From NCBI RefSeq assembly GCF_019649055.1, contig NW_026570387.1, positions 62,001 to 126,000 of the forward strand: DNA of 64,000 nt, read 5' to 3'. Every line of letters begins with the position of its first letter. Within the stretch, counting starts at the first letter, position 1. Below the pieces are notes generated by a model. The model had not been told where the DNA came from. It worked only from the letters and a program-made list of their open reading frames with translations, and ran no database searches. Made by a program: the position numbers and the translations under genes. This DNA comes from Paramacrobiotus metropolitanus (lineage: Eukaryota > Tardigrada > Eutardigrada > Parachela > Macrobiotidae). Positions 18,643 through 28,167 of this stretch are shown piece by piece.

Positions 18643-21579
18643 TCAATAAAGGTCACTCTTTCGGTGATCTCTGACAGGGTTTTCCGCACGATATTCCATT
18701 TGCTGCTGGACTGGTGCAGCTGCCATTCGCTGTTGCGGTACATTTTCCACTTGGCCTTGGCGGATGGTCACGTATTCCTGATTACGTTGACCTTTAGGCG
18801 CTTTATATTTTTCCTCTCCCGCCGACCAATGTCGGAAAAAATCCTTGATTTCGGTTGGTGTTCTGCACTGTTGCGTTCGCAGTGCCTTATAAAGGTCACT
18901 GTCTATTCTGCATCCTTCAATCAGGAAACCGACTGCTTGTTTCTCAGTGATAATCCGCTTCGCTTTATATTTCATTATCGCCTGGTAAAACTGGTCAAGT
19001 GTTTCTTTTCCTAGGTCGAATTTCCTTGCCATGGCTTCCCGTAAGCCAAGAACTTCTTCGTCGCGGTCACCATATTCATCCTTGAATTTGGTCATCCATT
19101 CTGTAACCGTATATTCGATCTCTTCCTGGAGTGCGATTTCTCTCTCTCCTTCGAACCAGGTTTTTGCCGGTCCCTTCACCGCACTAGCTATTTCGATTAA
19201 AATTTGATCATCCGTAAGTCGGTAGGTTCGCTGTGTATCTCGGACCAATTGTGTCCAGCCATTTACCGCATCGCGACTTCCGTCAAAGGTCACTAATGTC
19301 GTTTTCCTAGCCATCGAATTTAGCGCCTTTGTCAATTGCGCCGCTGTCGATTCCGCTGTCGGGTCATCCTCCTCTTCGCTATTTTCATCGTCATTTTGTT
19401 TTGGTTTCGCCTTTCCGTAACGGGACTTCCGTTGGCGCTCTTGACGGCTGGAGGGTCTGTCCCGTCGGCCTTTGTCGATATACACGTTCGTTTCGATATG
19501 CGAGGGGTCGACGTGACTCGTGTGTGGATAGCCTCCTGATGGTGGCTCTTTGTCATCTTTGACCTTTTCACCATCTTGTTCTGCTTTAACATTTCCTCTG
19601 CCGGTGCCAGTTCGTAATGGCATTTCAAAATGGAAGCTTTTGCCCGTGCCCGTTTCGTGCGCCTTGCTGTAACTGGGCGGGGGCGACTCCACTGTTACTG
19701 TTCTGACTCCATATTGCAACAGCTGTTCGTCCTTGTGTTTGTTCGACATGTTAAGGGCCTTATTCTCTTCTTCAAGGCGTTTGACTTTCAGCTGGAATTC
19801 TTCCTTCTCAGTTTTCAAATCCTGATTCTCCTCCTTGACCTTCAACATGTGCTGGTGGAGTTGGAACGTTTTCTCCTGAATGACCTTTTCAGTGTCATTC
19901 TCCACTTTTTTTATGTGTTCCACCAACTGGGTCACATCTCTTTCCAGTTTCGTATATTCTTCGGCTGCTGCCTTCAACTGATTCTTCGTCTGGGTGAGCT
20001 CATCCTCCCCTGTCATTACCGTTTGGGTCATGTCAATCAACTCCGTGTTGAGTTTGCTGATCTCCTGTGTCTTCTGATGGACGGTTTGTTGCCATTCCTT
20101 ATCTTTCAATTCGAGCGCGGTGACCTTTGTGTCTAAGAGATGTGCCTCGTGCTCCCACCTCAAGCCTTGTTCGGCAAGTGTCTTGGCGGTTGCTTTCAGT
20201 TCTTTATTCTCTTCAGTGACCTTTCCGTTATCTTCCTTCAACTCTTTGTTCTCTTCCGTCACCTGCTTTATCTCATTTTTCAGCCTCACGCCTTCGGTGG
20301 CTGTAAGGTCCCTCAGGTCTTTAGCCGCTTGGACGGCTTCATCAGCTCTTCTCTGATGACCTTTCGATTCTCGTTGGAGTATTCCAATATTCTCGTCCCG
20401 TTGCTTCAGATCGTTTCTGAGCTTGAATACTTCAGTAGTATTTGTCAACAATCGTTGAGTGGCTTCGGCGAGTTTGGTCGCGTACTCGTCTCTTTTTGCT
20501 TCAGCTTCAGTGACCTCTTGTTTCAGTAAGTCGCACTCGTCTTTCAATTCGGCTAAGTGCCGTGACCTTTCCGCTGATTCCTCCGACATACTCTCGTTAA
20601 GGTCATTGACTGCAAGATGACCTTCCATTTCTCTGTCATCTGCCATTTTCAAATATTCATCTGCCAATTCCTTCTGTCTTTCGTATTTGACTTTCCAGCC
20701 GTCTGCGGCACTTTGAAGGTCGCCCTGTTGCTGCTCCAGGTCGAAGAGGCGGTTCTCAAGTGTCGTCAGCCTTTCTCGATATTCCTGTTTCCGCTTGTCC
20801 GCCTGACGTTCGTTTACTTCGAGTTCGTTTTCCAATTCACTAACGCGTCTCCTCAAAGTTGTCGTGGGACTGTTCGGTGACGGTGGACGTACGTTGATGA
20901 CCTTTCCTGTTTGCGCCCGTTCGATAAGATGCCCCGGTATCTCTTTGAACGGTGTCATCTCTTCAGCCCGGTCGGCTTGTCGCATTGCAGTTTGGAACGA
21001 CATATTCATCGTCGTCTCATCATCCGTGAAATATGATTCGTTCGATTCATCTGAGACCATTGGAGTTGCCCAAAGGTCATCGTTTGCAGTCTTATCGTTC
21101 AGTGAAAGGTCATCCAATCCTAGTTCAGCCAATTCCTCTTCGGTGACCTTTGTCTGTCCAACATCCCTTTGAGCCAGGTTCACGTTCTTATCCTGCTCGT
21201 CAGTTCCGACAGTGGTAGCATCCAGCTGTGATGCCCCCACTGCTTCCGCTTCCTTTCCTGTGGTTCCATCCTCACCAGTGACCTTTTTCTGGTTCATCGG
21301 TTGTCCTCCCGCCGCAGACGCGGGAGTGTGCTTCTGGTCATCGCTGGAGCTCTCCTGATTAGTGACCGACTCGAGCGCCTTCTGATAAGTACTATCAGAG
21401 CCTCGTGAATCCTTCCTCTCGAATGCCTTGGGCGCTCGAGTATTCCGCTCATGTCCGACTGGACGTGAGTACGTGTGCAAATCTTTCTTGTACGGGTTTG
21501 GTGCACCTTGCTGTGAGCTGCGGGAGCTTTTGCTTCCCTGACTGCTGTTCGATGTCGGTTCCTCTTTGTCTTTGTCCAT
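18643..21579 (-). CDS. gag: Gag (capsid) with long coiled coil, 978 aa
   Basis: ATG start (MDKDKEEP). Residues 1-240 are disordered and acidic; about 240-605 is a long coiled coil of Leu/Glu/Lys heptads, unusual for gypsy Gag. About 765-925 matches the retrotransposon Gag core (TLVTFDGSRDAVNGW, KTWFEGEREIAL, KFKDEYGDRDEE, TLDQFYQAI), which forms the capsid. The frame ends shortly after the core; the CCHC nucleocapsid continues in the +1 frame. The mRNA leader with clustered motifs lies directly upstream. Confidence 0.85.
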   Translation of the reverse strand: MDKDKEEPTSNSSQGSKSSRSSQQGAPNPYKKDLHTYSRPVGHERNTRAPKAFERKDSRGSDSTYQKALESVTNQESSSDDQKHTPASAAGGQPMNQKKVTGEDGTTGKEAEAVGASQLDATTVGTDEQDKNVNLAQRDVGQTKVTEEELAELGLDDLSLNDKTANDDLWATPMVSDESNESYFTDDETTMNMSFQTAMRQADRAEEMTPFKEIPGHLIERAQTGKVINVRPPSPNSPTTTLRRRVSELENELEVNERQADKRKQEYRERLTTLENRLFDLEQQQGDLQSAADGWKVKYERQKELADEYLKMADDREMEGHLAVNDLNESMSEESAERSRHLAELKDECDLLKQEVTEAEAKRDEYATKLAEATQRLLTNTTEVFKLRNDLKQRDENIGILQRESKGHQRRADEAVQAAKDLRDLTATEGVRLKNEIKQVTEENKELKEDNGKVTEENKELKATAKTLAEQGLRWEHEAHLLDTKVTALELKDKEWQQTVHQKTQEISKLNTELIDMTQTVMTGEDELTQTKNQLKAAAEEYTKLERDVTQLVEHIKKVENDTEKVIQEKTFQLHQHMLKVKEENQDLKTEKEEFQLKVKRLEEENKALNMSNKHKDEQLLQYGVRTVTVESPPPSYSKAHETGTGKSFHFEMPLRTGTGRGNVKAEQDGEKVKDDKEPPSGGYPHTSHVDPSHIETNVYIDKGRRDRPSSRQERQRKSRYGKAKPKQNDDENSEEEDDPTAESTAAQLTKALNSMARKTTLVTFDGSRDAVNGWTQLVRDTQRTYRLTDDQILIEIASAVKGPAKTWFEGEREIALQEEIEYTVTEWMTKFKDEYGDRDEEVLGLREAMARKFDLGKETLDQFYQAIMKYKAKRIITEKQAVGFLIEGCRIDSDLYKALRTQQCRTPTEIKDFFRHWSAGEEKYKAPKGQRNQEYVTIRQGQVENVPQQRMAAAPVQQQMEYRAENPVRDHRKSDLY

Positions 21580-21653
21580 GTTGATCGGATAACTTGGACG
21601 CTCCTGTCAATTGTTCTCACACACGCGTTATTGTATGGTTTATTCAATTGTCC

Positions 21654-22140
21654 TAAAGGTGACTTTGTACTTTTCGAAATTTTTCTAAGTCCTTGCTAAA
21701 GGTCACTTTTTCGATAAAAACTTCGAGAGGTTTGCCCTAAAGGTCACTCTTTAGACAAAACTTCGAAACCGTTTTACAATTCAAAACACGTTTACGAATG
21801 AAATCCTACAGCTGCTGATATCGCTGTACTACTATTCACTTCAATTTCACTTCAATAAAGGTCACCGTTTGTCGCTTTCAGATCCTAAAGGTCACTTAAA
21901 TAGGTCAATTTGGTCAATTCCAACTTTTTATTAAAGGTCACTTTCCAAACTCAAAGGTCAACTTCTGGTCATAAAGGTCACTTTCATACTCGTCTTAACT
22001 CAAAAGGTCACTTCTCAACTCGTTTTAAGTTAAAAGGTCACTTTCCAGCTCAATTCAATCAAAGGTCACTTTTCCTCTGTTTCAACTCAAAAGGTCACTT
22101 CTCAACTCAATTCAAGTTTAAAGGTCACTTTCCCGCCCAA
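21654..22140. repeat. Leader array of about 12 AAAGGTCA(C) motifs
   Basis: Twelve AAAGGTCA copies (eleven continue with C or CT, many as AAAGGTCACTTT) near 21700, 21740, 21857, 21889, 21935, 21954, 21974, 22001, 22033, 22061, 22090 and 22121, plus one variant AAAGGTGAC at 21654. Spacing from 21857 on is about 20-45 bp. All lie on the window plus strand, i.e. as TGACCTTT in the element's sense strand, opposite to most copies in the ORFs. AGGTCA is the nuclear-receptor half-site core; AAAGGTCA is close to the extended half-sites bound by monomeric receptors (FTZ-F1, ERR, ROR types). The role is an inference. Confidence 0.85.
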
Positions 22141-22218
22141 TTATCTCATCTCAAATCAATTTTCCCGTTACGACCCGAGTTCAGAGGAAAATCCCCATTC
22201 GGGTTGTTTACTTCGTTC

Positions 22219-22430
22219 CTATTGGTCAGCTAGCTCAAATTATTCGATTCAATTTTCGGCCAATCATAGTTCAAATAACCGACCAATCGCGCTTCTCCGT
22301 TTAAAATTTATATTAGCCTGACGTCACGGTCGACGGCCAGACATGCGCGCCGCGTGCAAAACTCCGCCTATTTTTATGCTCAGCTCAGTACGGACCAATG
22401 AAAATTACCAATTTTACCGTCTAACCAATG
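22219..22430 (-). promoter_or_regulatory. Promoter-like zone: TATA, CRE and CCAAT cluster
   Basis: On the minus strand TATAAAT lies at 22312-22306, directly preceded by a palindromic TGACGTCA (22319-22326, a CREB/ATF site). ATTGG/CCAAT pentamers occur near 22220, 22260, 22282, 22392, 22406 and 22423. Transcription would start near 22275 and run into the AAAGGTCA leader and gag. This is the likely U3/promoter of the retroelement; LTR limits not established. Confidence 0.5.
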
Positions 22431-22680
22431 CCGTAATTAATAACGGTTTTCTACCTGTTGACCGTCCGTTCCACGGGAAAGATGATCCAGATGATCCAGT
22501 TCTTCTCCAACTCCGTTCCCGCGTCGCCGCTGTTCCGTAGCGTGCCTCGCGCTATTAATCTAATACTGTGCCGGCTGTGCCGTAGCAACAGTAGTGCTCT
22601 ACAACCAGTTTGGAGGAGTCTGATCTGTCTTTTCCCCGTGCGCCCCTTTCGGCGCTTCGCCTCTTGTGGCCCACGGCTTA

Positions 22681-22821
22681 GGCTTCGCTGAAGCCTTGCC
22701 GAGTATCAGTGACACCAGTGTAGGTCTTCGCTGAAGACTCTACACCGAGGAACACTGACGACTGAACTCTTGAACTCTTTCACAGCTGAGGAAATAGCAC
22801 AGGTCTTCGCTGAAGACACTG
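22681..22821. repeat. Three related hairpins with CTTCGCTGAAG core
   Basis: GGCTTC-GCT-GAAGCC at 22681-22695; GTGTAG-GTCTTC-GCT-GAAGAC-(T)-CTACAC at 22718-22745; CAG-GTCTTC-GCT-GAAGAC-(A)-CTG at 22800-22821. Stems vary but stay paired while the GCT loop is constant. Confidence 0.6.
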
Positions 22822-23558
22822 TACCGAAAGCCAAAGCTGGTAATCCGCGTCAGATGAGGAACTTGCACCGCTTGTGGTGTGCACTTTGCTGTAGAACAGA
22901 CCTGCGCCTTGCTGGTCGCGGGTAACACGTTGAATAACAGGCCAAATATGCCTGACAAATCAAATCAAATCAATCAGAGAACCGCTGTCGGCTCTGCTAC
23001 CATCTAATGCTAGATCCAACTGTGATCCAGATACGGAGACAGAAACGGAATCTATCCCGTGGAGTGAGCTATGCGATATGTATAGCGAACTACGCGGAAT
23101 CGCGAAACGTCGCACCGCTAATAGCTGACTTTTAATAATATTGAAAGTCTGGAGACCAGAAATCAACAAGTGATCGGCACAGCTCGATCGTAAATCGTAG
23201 AACCAATTCAACAGTGTGTAACACTGTGCAGCACGTGCTAAGCCGCGCCCACTAACACAACTCAAGCTAGCCAATCAGAGCGAGACACGTCACAGACCGT
23301 AATCCGAAGGCGTAGCGCCTAGCGCCACGGGCGTGAACGCTAGTGAGCCTCGTCTCACATCACAATGACTGTGCCAACAGGATCTGCTTGCTCTGGAAAT
23401 CGACCACGCGCCTCGTTATTTGCACATATTCTGTGTGAAGAAGCATAGTGAAACTAACAGCTCGCACTGCTACTTCAACATCTGAAGCATGATTTAATTA
23501 GTTTTTAGCGGGCCGAGTAAACTGCTTCAATAAAATTGTCAGTCAATTTCCAAATACC
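22822..23558. other. Non-coding stretch between retroelement and first F-box gene
   Basis: No supported gene. May include the outer part of a 5' LTR and the upstream region of the next gene. GC-rich around 23290-23350. Confidence 0.4.
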
Positions 23559-25082
23559 ATGATTGGAACATCACGTTATTATCGCCAGCTGTACTCGGGC
23601 GCGCGGGAGGTCAACTACGGGAACACGGTGCTGGTGCAGCGCGACAACGACCAGTGGTGGCTGGGATACGTTCAGGATAGTGACGGCGACAAGTTCTTTG
23701 TAGATTTCGACTCAACCACTGCCCTTGCCGAGTGGATCCATTCCAGCCAGATCTGGCCGCATTCTTTCTTAAGCTGCAACCCGTCAGGTCATGACTCCTC
23801 GCTGCGGATGGCCGTGCGGCTCGCGGACGGCGGACCAATGGTACTTCGGCCGGCCACCATCATTGATACTTTGGGCATGTTCTGCATAGTTCGCCTGGAT
23901 GACCGTGGGCCAACCCGGATTGTGCATATCCGTCAAGGAGCGCAGCCGTTGCCGGACGGAGAGCCCAGTATGTTCGGCCGAATGGACGGCCTTGTATTTC
24001 GGAAGCACGTCATTGATTTCCACCAGGCCCATCTGCTGCGCGATGTGGTGAGTCTGCCCAGGTTCGTGGTACGGACATGCCGGTTAACGCTGGGTCCTCG
24101 TGATCGTGTGTGTGATGCCAGCGGTGAATTTAAGCGAATTGCTGGATGGAACCACTTTATTTTCACTTGCGCCGGGAGGCACCGGCCAATGGACACCTGA
24201 GTATGAAATACCTCTTGCTTGTCGTGTCTTTGTGCGAGTGGGCATCAACAGGGTCACGTTGGTTTGCGCCGAAATGCACGGTGACGCAGAGGGGCGCAGC
24301 ATGTTCTGGAACGAGGAGGCCCTGAAAGAAGCCTGCCAGGCTTATCTCCGCGAGCAACAATCGCTGGAAGTGTACAGCATGAGCATTATTAACTGCACGA
24401 ATCGCACGCGCCATTTGGATCCACCGGGTAGCGCTGGTAAGTCACAGAAGGCTCCAGATTAGTTTGCTGCTTATCCGTTGCGGCGCTCTGGACATTAAAC
24501 GGCTGGAATACACCACACCGGGCAGTGTGAATTCATGTGTCTTCACAAATGCTGCTCCCGCTGCCCGTGTGTTGCTTTCCCCTTGTTCACACTCTGCCGC
24601 CTCACTTCTGAGGGTGACTACTGCAGTCTGTAACCTTATACTGAGAGCGGACGGCGTGGCTATTATTGCAGGCGTCCATTTCGATGACTGGTGCATCAAC
24701 GACCTTTCGTATCCGGTCCTGGCGGGTGTTCTTCTTAGTTTAGACATTATTACTCAGCTACGAATTAAGCGGTACGTCAGACGGCACTTATTCCAGTGCA
24801 TATGTGTGCTGTTCAGCTTTAAGTGCTGTATTAAACGCGATATGAAATGGCACCTTTTATGCACCGGCAATTCGCGACATAATGTCGACCGTCAAGAGGG
24901 CGACGGTTAAGAAACTTAGGTGACTTAAAAAACTGAGAAACCTGAATCTACAAAACTAAGAAACCTAAGAAAACTGAGATGGTTTAGCCAAACGTTAGTT
25001 CGACGTCGTGATGGGGCAACATTGTGTCTGTTCGATGAAGTGATGATCGACGAATTTCGCGGACGAAATGGCCAACTTGCTG

Positions 25083-25142
25083 ACGACTTTTGCTGGCCGA
25101 CATAATGTTTACCCGACCGTTGTGTCGGCAAGCAAAAGTCGT
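25083..25142. repeat. Inverted repeat in intron B-C of copy 1
   Basis: Arms 25083-25102 and 25123-25142 pair at 19 of 20 positions (ACGACTTTTGCTGGCCGACA type), spacer 20 bp. Related fragments near 24870 and 25300 suggest a decayed small transposon. Confidence 0.55.
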
Positions 25143-26426
25143 TGTGCGAGTAGTTTGCTCTGCAGTCTGCACCCACATTTTGGTACTAACATAGGCCCCT
25201 TAGCATTGTAGTCTAGAGACTGCACGGACGAAATCACTTCCTCCGACATTATTTTTTCATTTTTTTATTGTGTTAACTCGTCCATTGTCCGGATGCGAGC
25301 AACATGTCGGTCAGCAAAGCAAAACGAAGATCAGGGAACTTTCGCGCTACCCAAAAAAAACGCCTCTAAATTTCGCAACGATGAAGTACTTATATACCAG
25401 AAGCGTATGTACTGTATTACCGTCTACTGATATTACATACATTCTACAGCATATTCCGGGTGTCTGGCAGATTATCCATAACAGAAGACAAAAGCTGTAT
25501 AATATTCACTATTTGTTGACCTTTCTCAGCGTAACTCCGCTCTGGAGCCTCTTGCTGCGGGACTACACAGCCCACCAGCATATTATCGTACAATCCCTGC
25601 ACTGATTGCCAGCAGCACCAGGAAATCCCGAAATGTAGAAGTAGAAGACTGCGAACTGGAATACAGATTCGTCAAGATTCTGGACCGAACGGTCTCCGCG
25701 ACGACCCGAACCCTGGGCTTTATGGACAACGGTCCGATATCCACTGATGAGCGTCGTATCTTACTTCCCTGGAAAGTGAGCATACTTTCAAAGATATTCC
25801 CGACTAAAGGCCTACGCTTGCGCAGAGTCATCTCCAAGAACGGTAGCGATATAGGGCAGACTGCGGCATTCACCCTATTGCGTCTCGGCGGACATTTTCA
25901 GTTTACCACACTAGACTGTTATGCGTTGTCACAGTTGATGACGGTGTGTGACGAACTTTTGTTGATCAATTACACCACCTCCGATCCGGCTCTTATCCGA
26001 CCACTGGTGACCAATATGTTTAGTTGGAGCGCTTCAGCGTGGCCTGGAAATAAAACGACGCGCAGGGATTCGGTGGATGCTCAGCCGAACGTGACCATTC
26101 CGTTTCTACGCTTTCAGTGCACGGAGGCCGCTGCTGTACAGTGCCGACGCTTTCTGGCCGCCGTCAATGACCACTGTCTGCCCGTTGACCAAGAGGTCTA
26201 TGCAAAGGTCGCGGCGCTGCATGAGCGCTGGGGGCGGACGTTGGCCTATCCGGATCAATGGATCGGCATCCGCAGTTTCCTTAAACTGTAAGTGCCCGGC
26301 CGGCTAGTGTCTAGGAAATTTTAGGGTACAGCGTATGCGAAATAAGAATTAGGACCATATTCCGCAATACGAACAGATTCAATTAAAAAGCGGAACCATG
26401 CAATTATGCCTTCACAAATGTAGCTG

Positions 26427-26884
26427 TACAGAAGGTTATTCAGCCAAGTGTGTTCACTTTTTGAAAAATTTATATTTAGCCACCACAAAATCACATTGCT
26501 TTTCCAAATGTTTTATCAGATAGCCACAACATTCAGTCATAGTAAAAATATGATTAAGTTTAGATTTAATTATCCTTTGACACAAGAAAAAATTAAATGC
26601 CTGACAGACTTGTTGCCAACAGTCGACCAGTTCAGGTACAGCAACTGCCCTGTCTTTGAATAAAAATTTTTTTAAAATTTGGGTTCACAAACTATTCCAT
26701 CGAAAACGTGTCAGGAGTATTCAACAATCATTTTTCTTATGGATCGACTAGTTTTTTTCACGATTGGGAAGCAGCCCCGGCTGGGTGGGCACTGCGTCCC
26801 GGGAGCACCATCCTGGTTCAGGATGAAGGTGAACACAAAAAATTGATCTGAAAGTGAACACACTTGGCTGAATAACCCTCTGTA
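26427..26884. mobile_element. MITE with 32-bp TIRs and TA target duplication
   Basis: Left TIR 26429-26460 and right TIR 26851-26882 are inverted copies (start CAGAAGGTTATTCAGCC / CAGAGGGTTATTCAGCC, one mismatch in 32). Both are flanked by TA, the Tc1/mariner target site. The 454-bp body has no transposase; it is a non-autonomous element inserted in the intron between exons C and D of F-box copy 1. Confidence 0.85.
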
Positions 26885-27083
26885 CGCTTTGTCAGAGTCT
26901 CAGTGCGACCGGAAACTAAATATAACTAAATAGTTTTACTCTGGCACTGGCTTTCGCAGGTTTTGTTCTTTTGGCGTGGATGACAGCGTCCAGCACTGGG
27001 ATACCGCGGACTTACGAGAACTCGACGTGTCATCCCTAAATCGCTTGACCCTGCACATCCTCACCGGATGGCATGAAAGTTAG

Positions 27084-28167
27084 AGCCATCACCCAATGCC
27101 GACTCTACAACGTTAGCCCACGGAAGCATAGAATTTGTTCAACGTTTAAATCTTTATTAATCGTGAAATAGTGAGTATAAAAGGTTTTGACGTTATATAC
27201 GTCGTCTTGACTGCTTCGACAGTACGGTACTTGTGGATAGATTCATACTATGACGTGTGCTCTCTGCTCTTACAAATTGCATGGCTCAAAATTTTCTCGC
27301 GCTGTACATATAAGTACCAATAAATCTGGAATCCAATCAGCCATAAGATTGAAACGCACGCGATCTACGCTTGGCACCTGCTGTGGACTGCCTCCACAAG
27401 ATGTCTGATACCCAGACAAAGAATTTCTCTGTGTGGAGACTGGGCGGGAAAGGTATTCTGACAACACTTCTATCTAAGATTTTATTGTATGCCCGTCAGG
27501 ATGATCGACTGAACCAGGGTTTTGCGATATCATTAAATTGCAAGAGCAAAAAAAGCTATCGATCGGGTATTTATTGGCCGGTATCGATTAGTTCGGATCA
27601 ACAATAAAATTAATATGTATGGAAAATGCAAAAGCAAAAATGTATCGAACTAGCGATTTGCGGGGAGGAAACACCGGTGTGATCGGAAGCACTGAATGGA
27701 AACAGACTAAACGGAATCCTTCTCGTGTTTACTGGTGTTTCCTTGCAGTGCTGGAGATGCGTAGATTCCGGTTTGGCTGAATTAACTGGCCTTAAATTAT
27801 CATCAAAGCCTTCGGCTAGAAACGTGACTGGCGTAAAGAACGGTTTTCTGTACGGTGTTTTCTGTTCTTTTTTTACCGGCGTTAGCCTTTCTCCAAGAAT
27901 CATTTTCATGTTAAATGAAGAGTAAAGTTGCATTACTCTGCGGTATCATGAAGTGCGACACGAAAAGTAATTAATAACGTCTAGCAGTACTATAAGTGCT
28001 TAAAAATGCCAGGAAATGACCTAGAGGAACTGACTCATATAAGAAGCATTCGCTTGCAACAGGTAGCCGAACCCTAAATGCTGCTGTTAATTTTCTGTAG
28101 CTGCTTGTTAAATATCATTGGGGTGCATGAAATCTGCAGTTTTCTACTTGTGCGTTTTGTATTCTCC
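27084..28167. other. Intergenic
   Basis: No supported gene. Short ORFs on both strands show no family motif. Confidence 0.4.

Larger units (their letters stand above)
1..22330 (-). mobile_element. Giant Ty3/gypsy-type retroelement (left end outside window)
   Basis: The order gag, CCHC nucleocapsid, retropepsin, reverse transcriptase, RNase H, integrase on the minus strand is that of Ty3/gypsy elements. About 22 kb are visible, several times the usual 5-8 kb, because four long extra ORFs follow integrase (146, 1639, 734 and 160 codons) and two lie between nucleocapsid and RT (570 and 627 codons). The long ORFs are open, so the copy looks young. I found no direct repeat between 1-323 and 22.1-23.5 kb, so the 3' LTR is probably outside the window and the 5' limit (put near the promoter-like zone) is uncertain. 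An 8-bp motif, AAAGGTCA, is spread over the whole element. Confidence 0.85.
23559..27083 (+). pseudogene. Tudor-like/F-box gene copy 1 (frameshifted)
   Basis: Four exons deduced from GT-AG sites and comparison of copies: A 23559-24436, B 24672-24771, C 25530-26287, D 26960-27083. Exon A begins with a Tudor-like module (YGNTVLVQRDNDQWWLGYVQ, FFVDFD, WIH, LWPH) and ends with MFWNEEALKEACQ. Exon B plus the start of C form an F-box (LSYPVLAGVLLSLDIITQLR|..LW..LL). Exon C carries the family core (ILDRTVSATTRT, CDELLLINY, FLRFQCTEAAAVQCRRFL, YPDQWIGIR) and D ends ELDV. F-box proteins recruit substrates to SCF ubiquitin ligases. Frameshifts lie near 24190 (exon A) and 25600 (exon C), so this copy looks dead unless these are sequence errors. 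Exon C holds a motif-like TGACCTTT at its acceptor. Confidence 0.7.

Noticed and set aside
777-20880. Long plus-strand ORFs opposite the retroelement
   Set aside because: Shadow frames of the minus-strand ORFs; Ser/Phe/Leu-rich composition is the antisense of Lys/Glu/Arg-rich proteins.
1-23500. A pair of LTRs bounding the giant element
   Set aside because: I compared 1-323 with 22.1-23.5 kb and found only a short shared GCCGGCTG-x-TGCCGTAGCAAC-like stretch, too little for LTRs.
24464-24910. Plus-strand 148-aa ORF as an independent gene
   Set aside because: It is intron A-B plus exon B of F-box copy 1; only 24672-24771 is conserved in the paralogues.
27610-27933. Minus-strand 107-aa ORF as a gene
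   Set aside because: No homology motif, no splice or poly(A) context, typical random composition.
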